Shown here: one piece after another, positions 31,188-43,000 of the stretch
How positions within the stretch are numbered: position 1 is the stretch's first letter
Layout of the letters: each line of letters starts with the position of its first letter
NCBI GenBank assembly: GCA_017311185.1
Contig: JAESUZ010004914.1
Span: 481,001-545,000 of the forward strand
Source of the DNA: Proteles cristata cristata
Lineage: Eukaryota; Chordata; Mammalia; Carnivora; Hyaenidae
DNA length: 64,000 bases
Direction: 5' to 3'
Notes under the pieces: model-generated
The model's input: the letters and a program-made list of their open reading frames with translations, nothing else
Database searches by the model: none
Told to the model about the DNA's origin: nothing
Position numbers and translations under genes: made by a program

Positions 31188-32068
31188 GGAGTGTCATGTC
31201 TTAGAAACTGCGATGTGAGACGGAGGAGCCAAAGATGCGGAAACGTGGAGACACCCAAGCTTAGGTGGTAAAAATAGGAACGTTGTAAAGAGAAAGAGAA
31301 TGAAGAGAAAATGCAGGGAGTTTTACGAGGGAGCAGAGACCCAAAGTACAACACGCTACTGGGAGGGTCTAGGAGAATGTGGTTGGCGACAGGGAGGTCA
31401 CGGGTGGCCTCCAGGAGAGCATCTTGGGGGGTGCAAGTCTTGGGGGGGCGCAAGACGGACACCATGGCTGGACGTGTGGGTGCAAAGCCAATCAGTGGTG
31501 ACGAAGAATTATTTCAGGACACGCAGGCGCCGACAGGAGGTGGGAGGCGAGGAGGAAGACCCAGTAGCAGGGACACTTCCTGTCCTGACGCTGTCTAGCC
31601 ACTCTCCCCACCTGCCATCCCTGACCCTTCAGCCGTCTCTCCTCGGTGCCCCCAGGAGTCTGCCTTCGAGGTACCACTTGCTTCCTCAAAAACCTTTCCT
31701 GGCCTTCCAGAAGATAAGCCATGGAAACTTTATTTTAAGGAGATTTTTCTTTCTTTCTTGAACTTTTCAAAGTAATGAATGCATGATTTGCTTCATGGAA
31801 TGCAGCTGGGAAGGAATCTTAAAGATCATCTAATGAAGATTTCCAAGCATTGTAAGCAACAGAACCCCTTTCTCAAACGGTCTACAGTTAGAATCTAAAT
31901 ATATATGTAATAAGTAAAGTTGGCATTTTACTTTTATAAATTCCTTTCGTGAATACAGTTGATAATGGCTTCTAGTAAACTCAATTCATTAGAGCAATCA
32001 TGATATTCTGAAGAACACAAGCCTTTGAAATTTGAATGTCTGAAAGATACAGTCTCATACCTGAATAT
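31188..32068. other. Intergenic, no gene
   Basis: Several overlapping frames but no coding pattern. About 31590-31740 resembles an L2-type remnant (CCTCAAAAACCTTTCCTGGC). Confidence 0.4.
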
Positions 32069-32083
32069 AACCCTGTTTTATTT

Positions 32084-32299
32084 ATTTATTAAATTTTTAA
32101 AAATGTTTATTAATTTTTGAAAGAGAGACAGAGCACGAGTGGGTGAGGGGCAGAGAGACAGGAAGACACAGAACCCAAAGCAGGCTCTGGGCTCTGAGCT
32201 GTCAGCACAGAGCCTGACAGGCAGCTTGAACTCACGAACCGGTAGATCATGACCTGAGCCGAAGTCAGACACTTAAGTGGCTGAGCCACCCAGGTGCCC
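32084..32299 (-). mobile_element. CAN-type SINE, first of a pile of three
   Basis: Reverse copy ending GAGCCACCCAGGTGCCC. AACCCTGTTTTATTT (32069-32083) precedes it, and a variant of the same target follows it. Confidence 0.95.
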
Positions 32300-32332
32300 T
32301 GATTTTATTTATTTTTTTTAATGTTTAATATT

Positions 32333-32550
32333 TTTTTTAAATATTTTTTTATTTATTTCTAGGAGAGAGAGAGACAGCATGAGCAGGGGAGGGTCAGAGA
32401 GAGAGGGAGACACAGACTCTGAAACAGGCTCCAGGCTCTGAGCTGGCAGTCAGCACAGAGCCCGACGCGGCGCTCGAACCCACAAACCGCGAGATCACGA
32501 CCTAAGCGAAAGTCGGACGCCCAACCGACTAAGCCACCCAGGTGCCCCAT
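32333..32550 (-). mobile_element. CAN-type SINE nested in the tail of another
   Basis: Reverse copy with an unusually clean TTATTTATTTCTAGGAGAGA start. TTAATGTTTAATATT at 32318-32332 and 32551-32565 is its target-site duplication. Confidence 0.96.
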
Positions 32551-32739
32551 TTAATGTTTAATATTGAGAGAGAGTGTGTGAGTAGGAGAGAGGCAGAGAG
32601 AGGGAGACAGAATGGAAAGCAGACTCCAGGCTCTGAACTGTCAGCACAGAGCCGGACTCAGGACTGAAAATCACGGACTGCGAGATCACGACCTGAGCCA
32701 AAGTCAGACACTTAACTGACTGAGTCACCCAGGCGCCCC
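32551..32739 (-). mobile_element. CAN-type SINE interrupted near its tail
   Basis: Reverse copy ending GAGTCACCCAGGCGCCCC. Its T-rich start lies left of the nested copy, at about 32303-32332. AACCCTATTTT follows it at 32740-32750. Confidence 0.94.
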
Positions 32740-32750
32740 AACCCTATTTT

Positions 32751-33179
32751 ATTTTGTTTGGGTTGGACAATAAGAGCAAACATTGTGACTTATGAAGACA
32801 AACAGTGGTGTACTCACTGGTACCATTTGGTGTGAGCAGACTTGTGTAAGTTTGAGTTTACAAACAAAAGTCCTAATCCCTAAAGCACAGACAAGAAATT
32901 GAAATGCATGCCGGGAAATGTATGAAGAGCCATTGTGTTACGATCTCCCTAGGAGGAAGTTACAGCCCCAGTTTTAAGTCTAACATGCTGCTAACATGAC
33001 GCACAGAACATAGATCAGTGCATGTTAGTTTCGTTCCAGTTAAACTGGAGTCCAGTATCTGTGCAGCTCGCCAACGACCTTCCAGAATCACGCATTGGTC
33101 TCTTCAGGAAGCTGAGACCCAGCAAGATTGAACCCATATTACACAGCAAGACAGCGAACAGCTCAGTTTCGGGGAGGAG
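32751..33179. other. Intergenic, no gene
   Basis: No gene or identifiable repeat. Confidence 0.4.
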
Positions 33180-33350
33180 AAAAGAATGTGGTTCCGATTT
33201 TTTGCTTCACTGCTTACTAGCTGTGTGACCCTGGGTTACTCAACCTCGCTGACTCTCAGTTTCTTCATCTGTTAAATGGGGATAACAGTGGCTAACATTC
33301 AGGGTTGTTGTGAGCCTTAAGGGAGAAAACACACGTCAGGTGCTTGACTC
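33180..33350 (+). mobile_element. MIR SINE, ancient
   Basis: The forward MIR core is clear: CTTACTAGCTGTGTGACCCT, GGGTTACTCAACCTCGCTGA, TTTCTTCATCTGTTAAATGG, GGGTTGTTGTGAGCCTTAAG. Confidence 0.92.
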
Positions 33351-34296
33351 GGCTTAACTGCCCGCGTTATCACTCAAGTGAATTTTACAGTGAGTTTTTA
33401 AATGCGTAAGTCATGTTTCCTGAGGTGAGGGTCCATACAATGTGTAGCCCCAGAGAACAGTAGGGGACTCTGGTCCAACATGAGCTAGTCAACTGTTTGC
33501 TGGTGAGGAAACTGAGGCCCTGAGAAAGTGCACAGCTGCCCTGGTCTAGAAGTCACCACCACACCCCAGGTCTGGCACATAGTAGGGCCTCAGAGATGAA
33601 GGTAATTGAGGGTATACCTTGGCATGGGAAACTGAACTCAGCGCCCTCATCAATTCAAGTGGAATCCTCTAGTGACTGGCAACCCCCTGGGGTCTTTACC
33701 CCACTCAGAAACCTGCATTCATTGCTTCCCTCAAAGCAATTTAGTGTCCCTCCTTCCCTCCATGCTGCCTCTCTTAAGGCACCTACTGTGCATTGGGCCT
33801 CCAGTCCGGCAGTGGATGCGCCAGCCAGCTCTGCTCTTCGCGCACTTTCAGCCTGTGTTGGAAGCAGACCTTGAGCGGGGCAGTGACAGGAGAGATGTGT
33901 GTCAACAGAGCCTTTGCCACCGAGGCCATGGGGGCTCCTTGGGCGGAGGGACGGAGCCAGGTCTCTTGGGTCTTGAGACCTCTATCTGAAGAAGGCGAGA
34001 AGGAGAAGCCTCTTTCAACCAGATCTCCCGTGTCTGCCTGCAGCGGGAAGTCACACTTCAGTGAAACCCACACAACTGTCGTTCTCTGGTGTTCCTGGAG
34101 CCCAGCTCCAGTTTCCTCCCCCTTAGACCCAGGAGATTATACACGGCTGCATCCCTGCCTCTCGGATGCTTCCAGCTAAACTTCATCCTTGACTTCATCA
34201 GCTTCATTAGGGCTTTGAAACGCTTAGCGCCTGGTGGCCCCAAGGCTCTTGGAAATTTGCCTGTAACCATAGCACTCTGGGGCGGTGAGGTGGGAA
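33351..34296. other. Intergenic, no gene
   Basis: GAGGAAACTGAGGCCCTGAG near 33508 is a fragment of an antisense MIR-type repeat. Short frames of up to 128 codons lack any protein pattern known to me. Confidence 0.4.
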
Positions 34297-34312
34297 GGGT
34301 GTCTGCTGTTTA

Positions 34313-34543
34313 TTTTATTATTGTTATTATTTTTTAATGTTTTATTTATTTCTAGGAGAGGGAGAGAGACAGAGTGAGCAGGGGAGGGTCAGAGAGAGAG
34401 GGAGTCACAGACTCTGAAACAGTCTCCAGGCTCTGAGCCGGCAGTCAGCACAGAGCCCGACGCGGGGCTCAAACCCACGAACCACGAGATCATGACCTGA
34501 GCGAAAGTCGGACGCTTAACCGACTAAGCCACCCAGGCGCCCC
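34313..34543 (-). mobile_element. CAN-type SINE
   Basis: Reverse copy. GGGTGTCTGCTGTTTA at 34297-34312 and 34544-34559 is a perfect target-site duplication, so the copy is young. Confidence 0.98.
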
Positions 34544-34702
34544 GGGTGTCTGCTGTTTAAAGTGGTGACTTGGGAATTTGTTTTTGAGTTCCCTAAGCTC
34601 AGAGCCCAGGACTCTCAGGTCGCAGCTGTGAGTCCCCCATTCTCCATTCCTTCTTGGGGGTTACCAGGGCCACTTGGTGGGTGAAAAGAGAGGCAAGCCT
34701 AT

Positions 34703-34925
34703 GGGCACCTGGGTGGCTCAGTTGGTTGAGTGTCCATCTCTGGCTCAGGTCATGATCTCACAGTTCGTGGGTTCGAGCCCCACGTCGGGCTCTGGACTAA
34801 CAGCTCAGAGCCTGGAGCCTGTCTTCGGATTCTGTGTCTCCCTCTTTCTCTGACCCTCCCTTCTCTGCTCTTGCTGTCTCACTCTCTCTCAAAAATAAAT
34901 AAAACATTTTAAAAAATTTAAAAAA
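34703..34925 (+). mobile_element. CAN-type SINE
   Basis: Forward copy. AAAAGAGAGGCAAGCCTA at 34684-34701 and 34926-34943 is a perfect target-site duplication. Confidence 0.98.
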
Positions 34926-34943
34926 AAAAGAGAGGCAAGCCTA

Positions 34944-35817
34944 AACCCAAATCAACACACATTTCCAAGAGGCCATCGGGTCTTTCCTATTCGGGCCGAA
35001 GGAGAGAGTATTGCCCCTTGTAATGGCAAGTATCTCAACTTTCCTTACCACGCAGGAATCGCACCTTGTTGGTGGGGGTGGGGTGGGGATTAATTTATGG
35101 CCTTGGCGCTGCCAAGGAAAAACACCATGAAATATGGGCTAGAGGGGACCATGGCCAGCTGCACCCTCAACACCAGTAACCGGTGTAATAGATGTGTTCC
35201 ATATCGTGGGTTTATGAGTACCTTATCTCTACTCCAGATCTCTTCTGAAAGTGAGCAGGGTATACATTAGGGATGAAGTTGTAAGTAAAATATTTGATCA
35301 AAATGGGACGAGTCATAGTGGTGGAGAAAACATTGCCATGGGATGTGACCAAAATCCATTTTATTGGGGCAGCCAGGAAAAAAGGAGTCACATAGACATC
35401 CTTGAAAGTTTTAGTCTCAAGGAGGGGCTAGTAAGAACCAAGCCACTGGCCAGGACCTACTTACTGTGTGTTAGCCAATGAGGGTGAGATGTCTCTGTGC
35501 CCCCCTGGCCGCCTAGTCACTGGGCAGAGGTCAGACTGACTGGCAAAGGGCCCCCTGGTTAGACGGGGGTGTGGTGGGGGGCAGCAGCCTTGGTTCTCAG
35601 TCCTGTTCCGGTGCCAGTGAACCAGGTCGCAGGAAGCAAGCCTTTCCCTGCCCTTCAGGTTTCTTTGTACGCTGGGGACAGTTGTGGTTATTTGCCACCT
35701 CCATGCCAAGCCAGAGGAGCATGACACGACAGGAAAAATCAATAATACGGTCCTGTCTTCATGTAAAATGTCGATATTGTGCTCATCATGGATATTTTGC
35801 AATAATTTTGATTTAAA
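34944..35817. other. Intergenic, no gene
   Basis: Nothing recognised; the 121-codon minus frame at 35461-35826 has no protein features I know. Confidence 0.4.
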
Positions 35818-35830
35818 AAATGTCACACTT

Positions 35831-36036
35831 GGGGCCCCTGGGTGGCTTAGTTGGTTAAGCGTCCGACTCTTGATCTGGGCTCAGGTCATGATCTCGCGAT
35901 TCATGAATCCGAGCCCCACATCGGGCTCTGCCCTGACAGTGCGGAGCCTGCTTGGGATTCTCTGTCTCCCTCTCTCTCAGCCCCTCCCTCCACCCTCTCT
36001 CTCAAAATCAATAAAGAAACATTAAAGAGTTTTCGT
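35831..36036 (+). mobile_element. CAN-type SINE
   Basis: Forward copy. AAATGTCACACTT at 35818-35830 and 36037-36049 is the target-site duplication. Confidence 0.98.
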
Positions 36037-36049
36037 AAATGTCACACTT

Positions 36050-36815
36050 AGTATACGTCCAGAAGAATTGCACACAGAGTCCCCAGAGTCCCAAAGACAT
36101 ACTTGAACGTCCATGTTCCCAGCAGCATTCCACAGTAGCCAAAAGGTGGAAACACCCAAGCGTCCATTAATGGATGAATGGATAAGCAAACCATGATACG
36201 GTCCTACAGTGGAGTATTACTTAGCCTTACAGAGGGACGAGGATCTGGGGCGCCCGGGTGGCTTAGTCGGTTAAGCGTCCGACTTTCGCTCAGGTCATGA
36301 TCTCATGGTTTGTGGGTTCGAGCCCCGTGTTGGGCTCTGTGCTGACTGCCAGCTCAGAGCCTGGAGCCTGTTTCAGAGTCTGTGTCTCCTCTCTCTGACC
36401 CTCCCTGCTCACGCTGTCTCTCTCTCTCTCCTAGAAATAAATAAAACATTTAAAAAAAATTAAAAAAAAAAGAGGGAGGAGGATCTGACATAGGCTACAA
36501 CATTGATGAACCTTGAGGACATTATGCTAAGTGAGATAAACCAGACAGAAAAGGACAGATACTGTAGGGTCCCGCTTACACGAGGTCCCTAGAGTAGCCA
36601 GATTCATAGAGACAGGAGAGTGGTGGTTACGGTTGCCAGGGGCTCGGGGGAGGACGATGCAGAGTTGCTTGGCGGGGACAGAGTTTCATTTTGGGACAAT
36701 GAAAAGAGTTCGGAGATGGGTTGCCTATGCTGTAAATGGACTCAACATTATCGACCTTAAAAAGGGTTGAGATGGTACATTTCATGCTGTGTGTATTTTA
36801 CCACAATTAAGGAAA
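36050..36815 (+). mobile_element. Old L1 3' end, split by a SINE
   Basis: CAAGCGTCCATTAATGGATG, GGAGTATTACTTAGCC, GAGGACATTATGCTAAGTGA, GAGATAAACCAGACAGAAAA and the ACATTTCATGCTGTGTGTAT end are the standard order of an ancient L1 3' end in sense orientation. It is interrupted at 36248-36470. Confidence 0.88.
36248..36470 (+). mobile_element. CAN-type SINE inside an old L1
   Basis: Forward copy. AGAGGGACGAGGATCTG (36231-36247) and AGAGGGAGGAGGATCTG (36471-36487) form the target-site duplication with one change. Confidence 0.98.
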
Positions 36816-37912
36816 AACGTCTCACTCTCAAATATGTATCTCGATGACGGAATTGCTAGTCCTGGCTCCTCGTGGAATCCAGTGAATTCTAAAAAGCTGA
36901 GAGAGTGAAGGTGTTAGGAAATCTTGGCCCGGCAGCTGTTAAGTTCACACCCACCCAGGCAAGGACTCAGGAGCCCCCGCCCCGTGTGGTTGCTTCATTT
37001 TCAGGCCCTGGGGGCGTGGCCTGGCTGCGCCCTGGCTCCCACGTCCAGGGGATGCCCTGAATCGCCACCAGACCTAAGCAGAGCAAGACTGACCAAGTGC
37101 CCATTCCGGACCGCGTTCCGGGCAAGGGCAGGTCCGTGGGCTGAGGAGAAAAAGATGGTGTCTTTCATTGGCTTGGTTGATCTGTTTCTCTGTTGGCATG
37201 AGGCTCTGTTTTGCTTGGTGGCGGTATGTTTTTCTCCACAGCAGCAGCGGGAGCAGATGCGGTAATGACAGGCTCTCTGGCAGCTACCCTCTGACCCTTT
37301 TGTCTGCAAAGTAGTTTTGGCCACACCTGTCTCTGTGAAAAGAGTTCAAATTCTGCGAAGACATAGGATTCTGTGCAGTTGCGATTGCACTCAGACGTGG
37401 TCCCTGGTGCAGAAAACACAGGCACCCACGTGGGAATATAAAATGCCCGGCCGTCTAATTCTGGTGAAAGTAATAATGATGATGATGATGATAAGACCAC
37501 AGCACCGACTTCCAACATGGAGTTTGCAGGATGGGTCATCTATCTGTCTTCCTTCCTACTCGTAACCCGTGGCCGCTGGCTGGCCCAGACTTTCATTTTC
37601 CTATTCTCCTACCTGGAGCACGCTTGTCCCGGGTTCTGGCTTTGTCTCTTTGGGACAGTGTCCTGCGGTGGCTGTAGGACGTCAGCTGTGTGGACTCTTT
37701 GACAGCTCACCTGCCAGCCTCCCTTCTCTGCGGCTCCTAGGCTTTGGCTCTGTGACATTTATGTCACCCTGCTCGCTTTGACCCTTCTGCTTTCACAACC
37801 ATGTACCAGACATTTGCACTGTCCCTGGCTGGAAAGGAGGCTGGGCTGTGCCCTCTGTCCCCAGGGCTCCTCAGCCACGCCTGCAAGTCCAGCCCAACCC
37901 CCCGAGATGAAA
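36816..37912. other. Intergenic, no gene
   Basis: A short (GAT)n run lies at about 37474-37492. The frames here (up to 124 codons) overlap each other on both strands without gene-like features. Confidence 0.4.
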
Positions 37913-37921
37913 GAGAAGAAT

Positions 37922-37960
37922 CTTTTTTTTGTTTTAATTTTTAAAAAGGTTTTATCTCTT

Positions 37961-38006
<46 letters not shown>

Positions 38007-38169
38007 GTGAGCGGGGGAGGGTCAGAGAGAGAGAGAGGGAGACACAGAATCTGGAGCAGGCTCCAGGCTCTGAGCTGTCAGCACAGAGTCCGATGCGGGG
38101 CTTGAACCCACAAACCGTGAGATCGTGACCTGAGACGAAGTCAACTGACGGAGCCTCCCAGGTGCCCCT
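37922..38169 (-). mobile_element. CAN-type SINE containing (AC)n
   Basis: Reverse copy whose GA-rich stretch is partly replaced by an (AC)n run at 37964-38002. GAGAAGAAT at 37913-37921 and 38170-38178 is the target-site duplication. Confidence 0.95.
37964..38002. repeat. (AC)n microsatellite
   Basis: About 19 AC units inside the SINE. Confidence 0.97.
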
Positions 38170-38178
38170 GAGAAGAAT

Positions 38179-39160
38179 TTTGACAAGCCCACCACGGCCA
38201 CCACCCAGATGCCCCCAGACTCACACTTCTTGCTTTTAAATTGTTCTAAACAACGAACGAGTCTCTTTCCTCTCACGCGACAGACGGGAACAGAGTGGGG
38301 TTAATGGACTCACTGACGAGCGTAGTTACTCCAGAACAGGGCTCCACAAACTTTGCTCATCAAGGCCCGGGGGGTGCGAGCCAGTCTGCCACAGTTCATC
38401 CTGGACTCTTCCCTATTGCTAAAGTCGATGACTGATTATAATCTGCCCCTGCCACCTGAGTGACTTTGTTTTTCTTTGACAGTGTCAATAAAACTTTGTT
38501 TTCAGACACTGAAATTGAAATACTTTCCAAATGTCGTAAAATATTCTTCTTTTGATTTTTGAAAGCCATTTAAAATTGTGTAAAAAAAAAAAAAAACCCC
38601 AAAACCAAAAACACCACTGTTCTTAGCTTGTGGCCCGGCTGACAACAGGCGGTGGGCGAGGTCAGGCCCACAGGCTGTAGTTTGCAAGCCCTGCTACGGA
38701 AGAATGAGCACAACAGACTTTTGGTGCCAGTTTGGGGCACGGAGCACGTGGATCCTCTTTGCCAACTGTATCTGACTTAACGTTTCTGAGTGCTGGGTAA
38801 ATATGGTGGGATTCTGGAAGGTTGAAGAGCGCCAATTAATGACATTCCGCGTAATCCTAAGTGTCTAACTGCTAAGCCCGGCTTCCTGACGTTCCTTGTA
38901 ACAAAAATCCAGGGTCTGAAATCAGACACGTGTGGTTGTGGAGTTCGGCTGCTGTGTTAGCACTTGGATGCCAGCGAGCCCGGGCTCTGGAAATAACCCC
39001 TCCTTATTTTGAACACCCTCGCCTAGTCAGATGGTCTCTGGTTTCTCCCAAAGAAGATCTCAGGGTCCAGAGATCCAAGCTGGATTTCAGAACCTCTAAG
39101 TTTTATTGGTAAACAGGACCTCATCGCCCTCTCCAGCTCTCTGCAAAAGTCCCTGACATG
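38179..39160. other. Intergenic, up to the CACNG1 3' end
   Basis: No gene. A minus-strand AATAAA at 39101-39106 is a possible second CACNG1 polyadenylation signal. Confidence 0.4.
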
Positions 39161-39299
39161 CCCCCGGGGGTGGGGGGTGGGGGGTGGGGGGGACTTGCTT
39201 TCCTTTCTCCTTCAGAGTCATGGGGCCCCTGGGGCGTGGTCAGGAATCCAAGCAATTTCTGTGCAAGGTGCAAGGAAAAAAATACGTGTTCAAAGAGCT

Positions 39300-39305
39300 T
39301 TTATT
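39300..39305 (-). terminator. CACNG1: Candidate polyadenylation signal of CACNG1
   Basis: AATAAA on the minus strand, 524 bp past the stop codon, giving a short 3'UTR. This fits the mRNA of about 1.2-1.3 kb that I recall for this gene. Confidence 0.6.
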
Positions 39306-39828
39306 TCAAACCACAGTCGGGTTCCACGCAGTTAAAAAAAAGTGCTCCTCGGGCATCTTGGAAACCAAGGAGGGGACGTTCAGTTCACTGGAAAGGGTGT
39401 ATCTTGTCCCAGAGAAGGAGGGGGTGGTTGGCCCTGGGGCCAAAGCCCAGAATTGGTAAATGAGCACAGGGCGTCCCTACGGGGCTAACAGAGGGCAACT
39501 GGGCCCAGCTTATCAAAGACACCTGGCTCAGTGGGGACAACTGTGACCTCCAGGGGAAGGTCTCCCTCACCTGTGCACCTGCGAGCCATGCCTGCCTGCC
39601 TCCCTCCCACGTGGGCGAGTCAGGGTCAGGTCCACTCGCTGGATTCCCAGGGGGAGCCTGTCACAGCCCAGAGAAGGGCTCAGAGAGAGCAGCGGCGGCG
39701 GCGGCTGTCGTGGGGTAGGTGGGACCGGGCAGAGGTGAAGCTCCCGCCTCCTGTCTAGAATGTTCTGGGCCAGGCTCGGTTTCCCGAGGGGAAAGCCCCG
39801 ATGGGGGGAGGGGGGGGGTCCTGGAGGT
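39306..39828 (-). other. CACNG1: CACNG1 3'UTR (inferred)
   Basis: From the TAG stop to the AATAAA at 39300. No SINE interrupts it, and it becomes GC-rich near the stop. Confidence 0.55.
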
Positions 39829-40055
39829 CTAGTGCTCGGGCTCGGCGTCCATGCAGGACTCCCAGGGGTTCTGGGGCATTCGAGGCAGGGAGAAGAGCAG
39901 CAGGGCCAGGCCGCCGAGGAAGAGGAGGATGAAGGCAGAGCAGGCGCAGGCGAAGGACCAGGAGTAGTGGTACTCGATCCAGACGGTGTGCTCGCTGTCG
40001 ATCATGCGCTTCACCGACTGCCGCGTGACCTCCACCGACACGAAGATGCACAGAC
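39829..40055 (-). CDS. CACNG1: CACNG1 exon 4 (last)
   Basis: The minus-strand acceptor CAG is at 40056-40058, and coding begins by completing Gly150 and continues LCIFVSVEV. It covers the end of TM3, the second extracellular loop (RQSVKRMIDSEHTVWIEY) and TM4 (FILLFLGGLALLLF), ending MDAEPEH and TAG at 39831-39829. Confidence 0.97.
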
Positions 40056-43000
40056 CTGCGCGCCGAGGCTGGCCTTCAGGGCCCCCTGCCCAGACCGCCC
40101 CCTCCCCGGGCCCAGCGGCCGCGCCTCTTCCCTCGCTCGCTGCGTTAGCAAAGCGCGGGGCAGTCACTACCCCCCTCCCCCCACACTGTGCCAGACGCAC
40201 GGAGGCTGAGCGCTGCCCAGGGTCGCGGAAAGCAGGGTGCCGCCCCCCAGCACCCCCCGCCCCCCCCGCCCCCCGCGCTACCTGAGAACGCGTAGAACAT
40301 GGACGCCGGCCTCAGCAGGTAATCCCGCTTCTTCCTGAAGGACAGAAGCGCGCAGCTGGTCCCCATGATGATGAAGCCGAGGCTGAAGACGGCGATGGCG
40401 GCGGCCGAGATGCTGTACTCTGCGGGACAGGAGGGCAGGTGCGGCGCGGCGGCTCAGCGGCGGCTGGAGGGGTGGGGGTGGAGGGCGCAGTGCCGCGCGC
40501 CCTTGCGCCCATTTCACTGGAGAGCACACTGAGGTTCCCAGGCGAAACCCTTCTCCCAGAGTCACGCGGCGGGTCAGGGGCTGGGCCGGGATGGCAACAG
40601 ACCTTCCCTTCCCACGCCCTGCGCGGGGCCCTGCGCTGCGGGTCCCAACCCCCGGGGGAGGGAGGGGGGCAGAGGCCTGCGAATCCGGCGGGAGCCACGT
40701 GGCCGGAGACCTTTCTGGAACGGAAAGCTTCCTGCGAGCCACGGGGCAGAGGGCTTTGGGTGGTCTGGCCTGGGACGCCAAGCGGCCGCGGGAAGCGTGG
40801 CTTGTCGCAGGGCCGCGCGCGTGATCGTGTGCGTGCGTGTGTGCGTGCGCGCAGTGTGTGGCACGTGGGGATCTTGCCGAGGGAGTGTGCGAGCTCACAC
40901 GCCGCGCCGTGCAAGGGGTCTTCGCGCACGTGCGGAGGTGCTTCCGGGAAGGCCCCCGGGGCGCACGTGCTCCTGGACCCCAAGGCGTCCCCCCCCGCCC
41001 CCCCGTGTCCCTGCTGTCCTGATGCCCCGGGGGTGACAGGGGGGCCAGGGCGGGAATCAGCTGCGCCACCAGCCCTGAAAACCCGTGCAGGGGCTCTGAG
41101 GACTCGTTCCAGTTCCCCGTCGCTCCCGCCTCCCTCGCCCAGGTGGGAAGATGTACTCCTTCTGCGGGCGGGTGTGGGGCACCGGGAACCTCCGCTCCCA
41201 AGCCCGGATGGATGGAAGCTCAGGACCGAGGCCCCTGGCGCTGCGCTCCCGGGGGTGGGGGGAGGGGGGCGGGGGACAAGGGGAGCCCGATACTGACGCG
41301 TCAGGATGAACTCCTTGCCATCTAGGTACCAGGTAAGGGAATCCTTTGTGCCCAATGATTTTCTCGCTCCCTGTGACAGAGATCGCCCTCCCCTCCCCTC
41401 CCTGATTTCCCCCAGAGGCTCACCTTTCTGAGTAGTGACTTCGAAGATCTCTGAGGTCTCGCCTGGGTTAAAATGCCTGAAGTAGGAACAGTTTTTCTCT
41501 GCAAAGGAGGGAGGCGGCCTGTGAGTTGAGAGATGGGGCCTGCAGCCCGGCCAGAGGCTCCAGGAAAAGAGGGCGGTCAAGGTCGATTTCACCTTGAATC
41601 GGGGCTGAAACACTTGAATCGGGGCTGAAACACTTGAATCGGGGCTGTTTCTCGGACCCTTAAACCAAAATTTCAGTAGGGGAAGGGGGTTAAGAAGCTG
41701 TCTTGGGGCGTCTGGGTGGCGCAGTCGGTTAAGTGTCCAACTCTCCCTCCTCGGGTCATGATCTCAGGTTGGTGAGTTTGAGCCCCGCTGACAGTGCAGA
41801 GCCTGCTTGGGATTCTCTCTTTGCCCCTCCCCTGCTTGTGTGCTGTCTCTCTCTCTCTCTCTCAAAATAAATAAACTTAATTTTTTTTTTTTTAAGAAGC
41901 CAAGAGATCTTCAGGAAGCAAAGGCTGATGCTGACAAGTGGGCATATAGTACTGTGGGTACTCAGCCCATTAGACAGATGGGATAACTGAGGCTCAGCAC
42001 TCAGTTTGTCAGGGGGTACAGGGAAGACCATCAACAAAGGGCCAAATGGTGGTTCTCACCTGGGGCTCATTCTGCCCCCCACGAGACGTGGGGCAAAGTC
42101 TGGAGACATTTTTGGTGTTACAGCTGGCAGGCGTGCTAGTAGGTAGAGAGAAGCCAGGAATACTGCTCAACGGCCTACAGCTTTGGCCGTTGCACAACAT
42201 AGAATTGACCCGCCCCAGTATATCAATAGGGCGAGGTGGAGAAAGCCTGGTCACACCAAAATCTAGGGCTGTGTTTTCTGTCACTATCCAGGTCCTTTCT
42301 GACACACTGGGACTGATGGGGAAGGATGTTTTTCAAAAGCTTTCCAGAAGATTCTGATGCTCAGCCACTTTGGGAAGCCCTGCTCCCTTAAAATGCCCCA
42401 CAAAGAGCCTTTCTGAGTAGGTCATCTGGATGGACTCGGGTGCAGCGTAGAGACCTCCATTCAAGGGCCAAATGTGACCGTAAGTCTTTTCATCAGGCCC
42501 TTGACACTGTGGCCCAGACAACACTTCCCGGCGAGCTGTTTGTTCTACATCGTAATGTCAGAAAAGCCACAGAAGATTTGTGAACAGCGGGACCGAGAAT
42601 CTGGATTTGATGGTGGGGGGCCAGGGGAAAGACCCAGAACAAAGAAATTCATGCTGGTTTTAAATACAATTTCAGGCATAATTTCTCTTCCATTTTTCTC
42701 CTTTAATTTCTCTTGTAACTTGACATACTTTAAAACCAAATGAGTTCTTCTCGCTTATTGAAAACAGTTCAATGTTCTTTACTCCTTCTTTAGGAAGTAG
42801 GTGAATGGTTTTTTTTAAAAAAATAGTTTCTTAAAAAAAATCAAATTGGGTTGCTTTTTATTTGTGGGATGTCCTTCATTGCTTTCTTTTTCCTGTGGAT
42901 CCGTGGCCCCTTCACTCCTAGTTTAGATGGTGTCTAGTATGTGCATTCATTTCTTCCCTTTTGGGCTACATGTAAATTATGAGAAGACGATTATTGATGT

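Noticed and set aside
40312..41613. 433-codon minus-strand open frame (and 285- to 307-codon frames beside it on both strands)
   Set aside because: It runs through CACNG1 exons 2 and 3 and the GC-rich intron between in the wrong frame; the true exons are bounded by good splice sites and match gamma-1.
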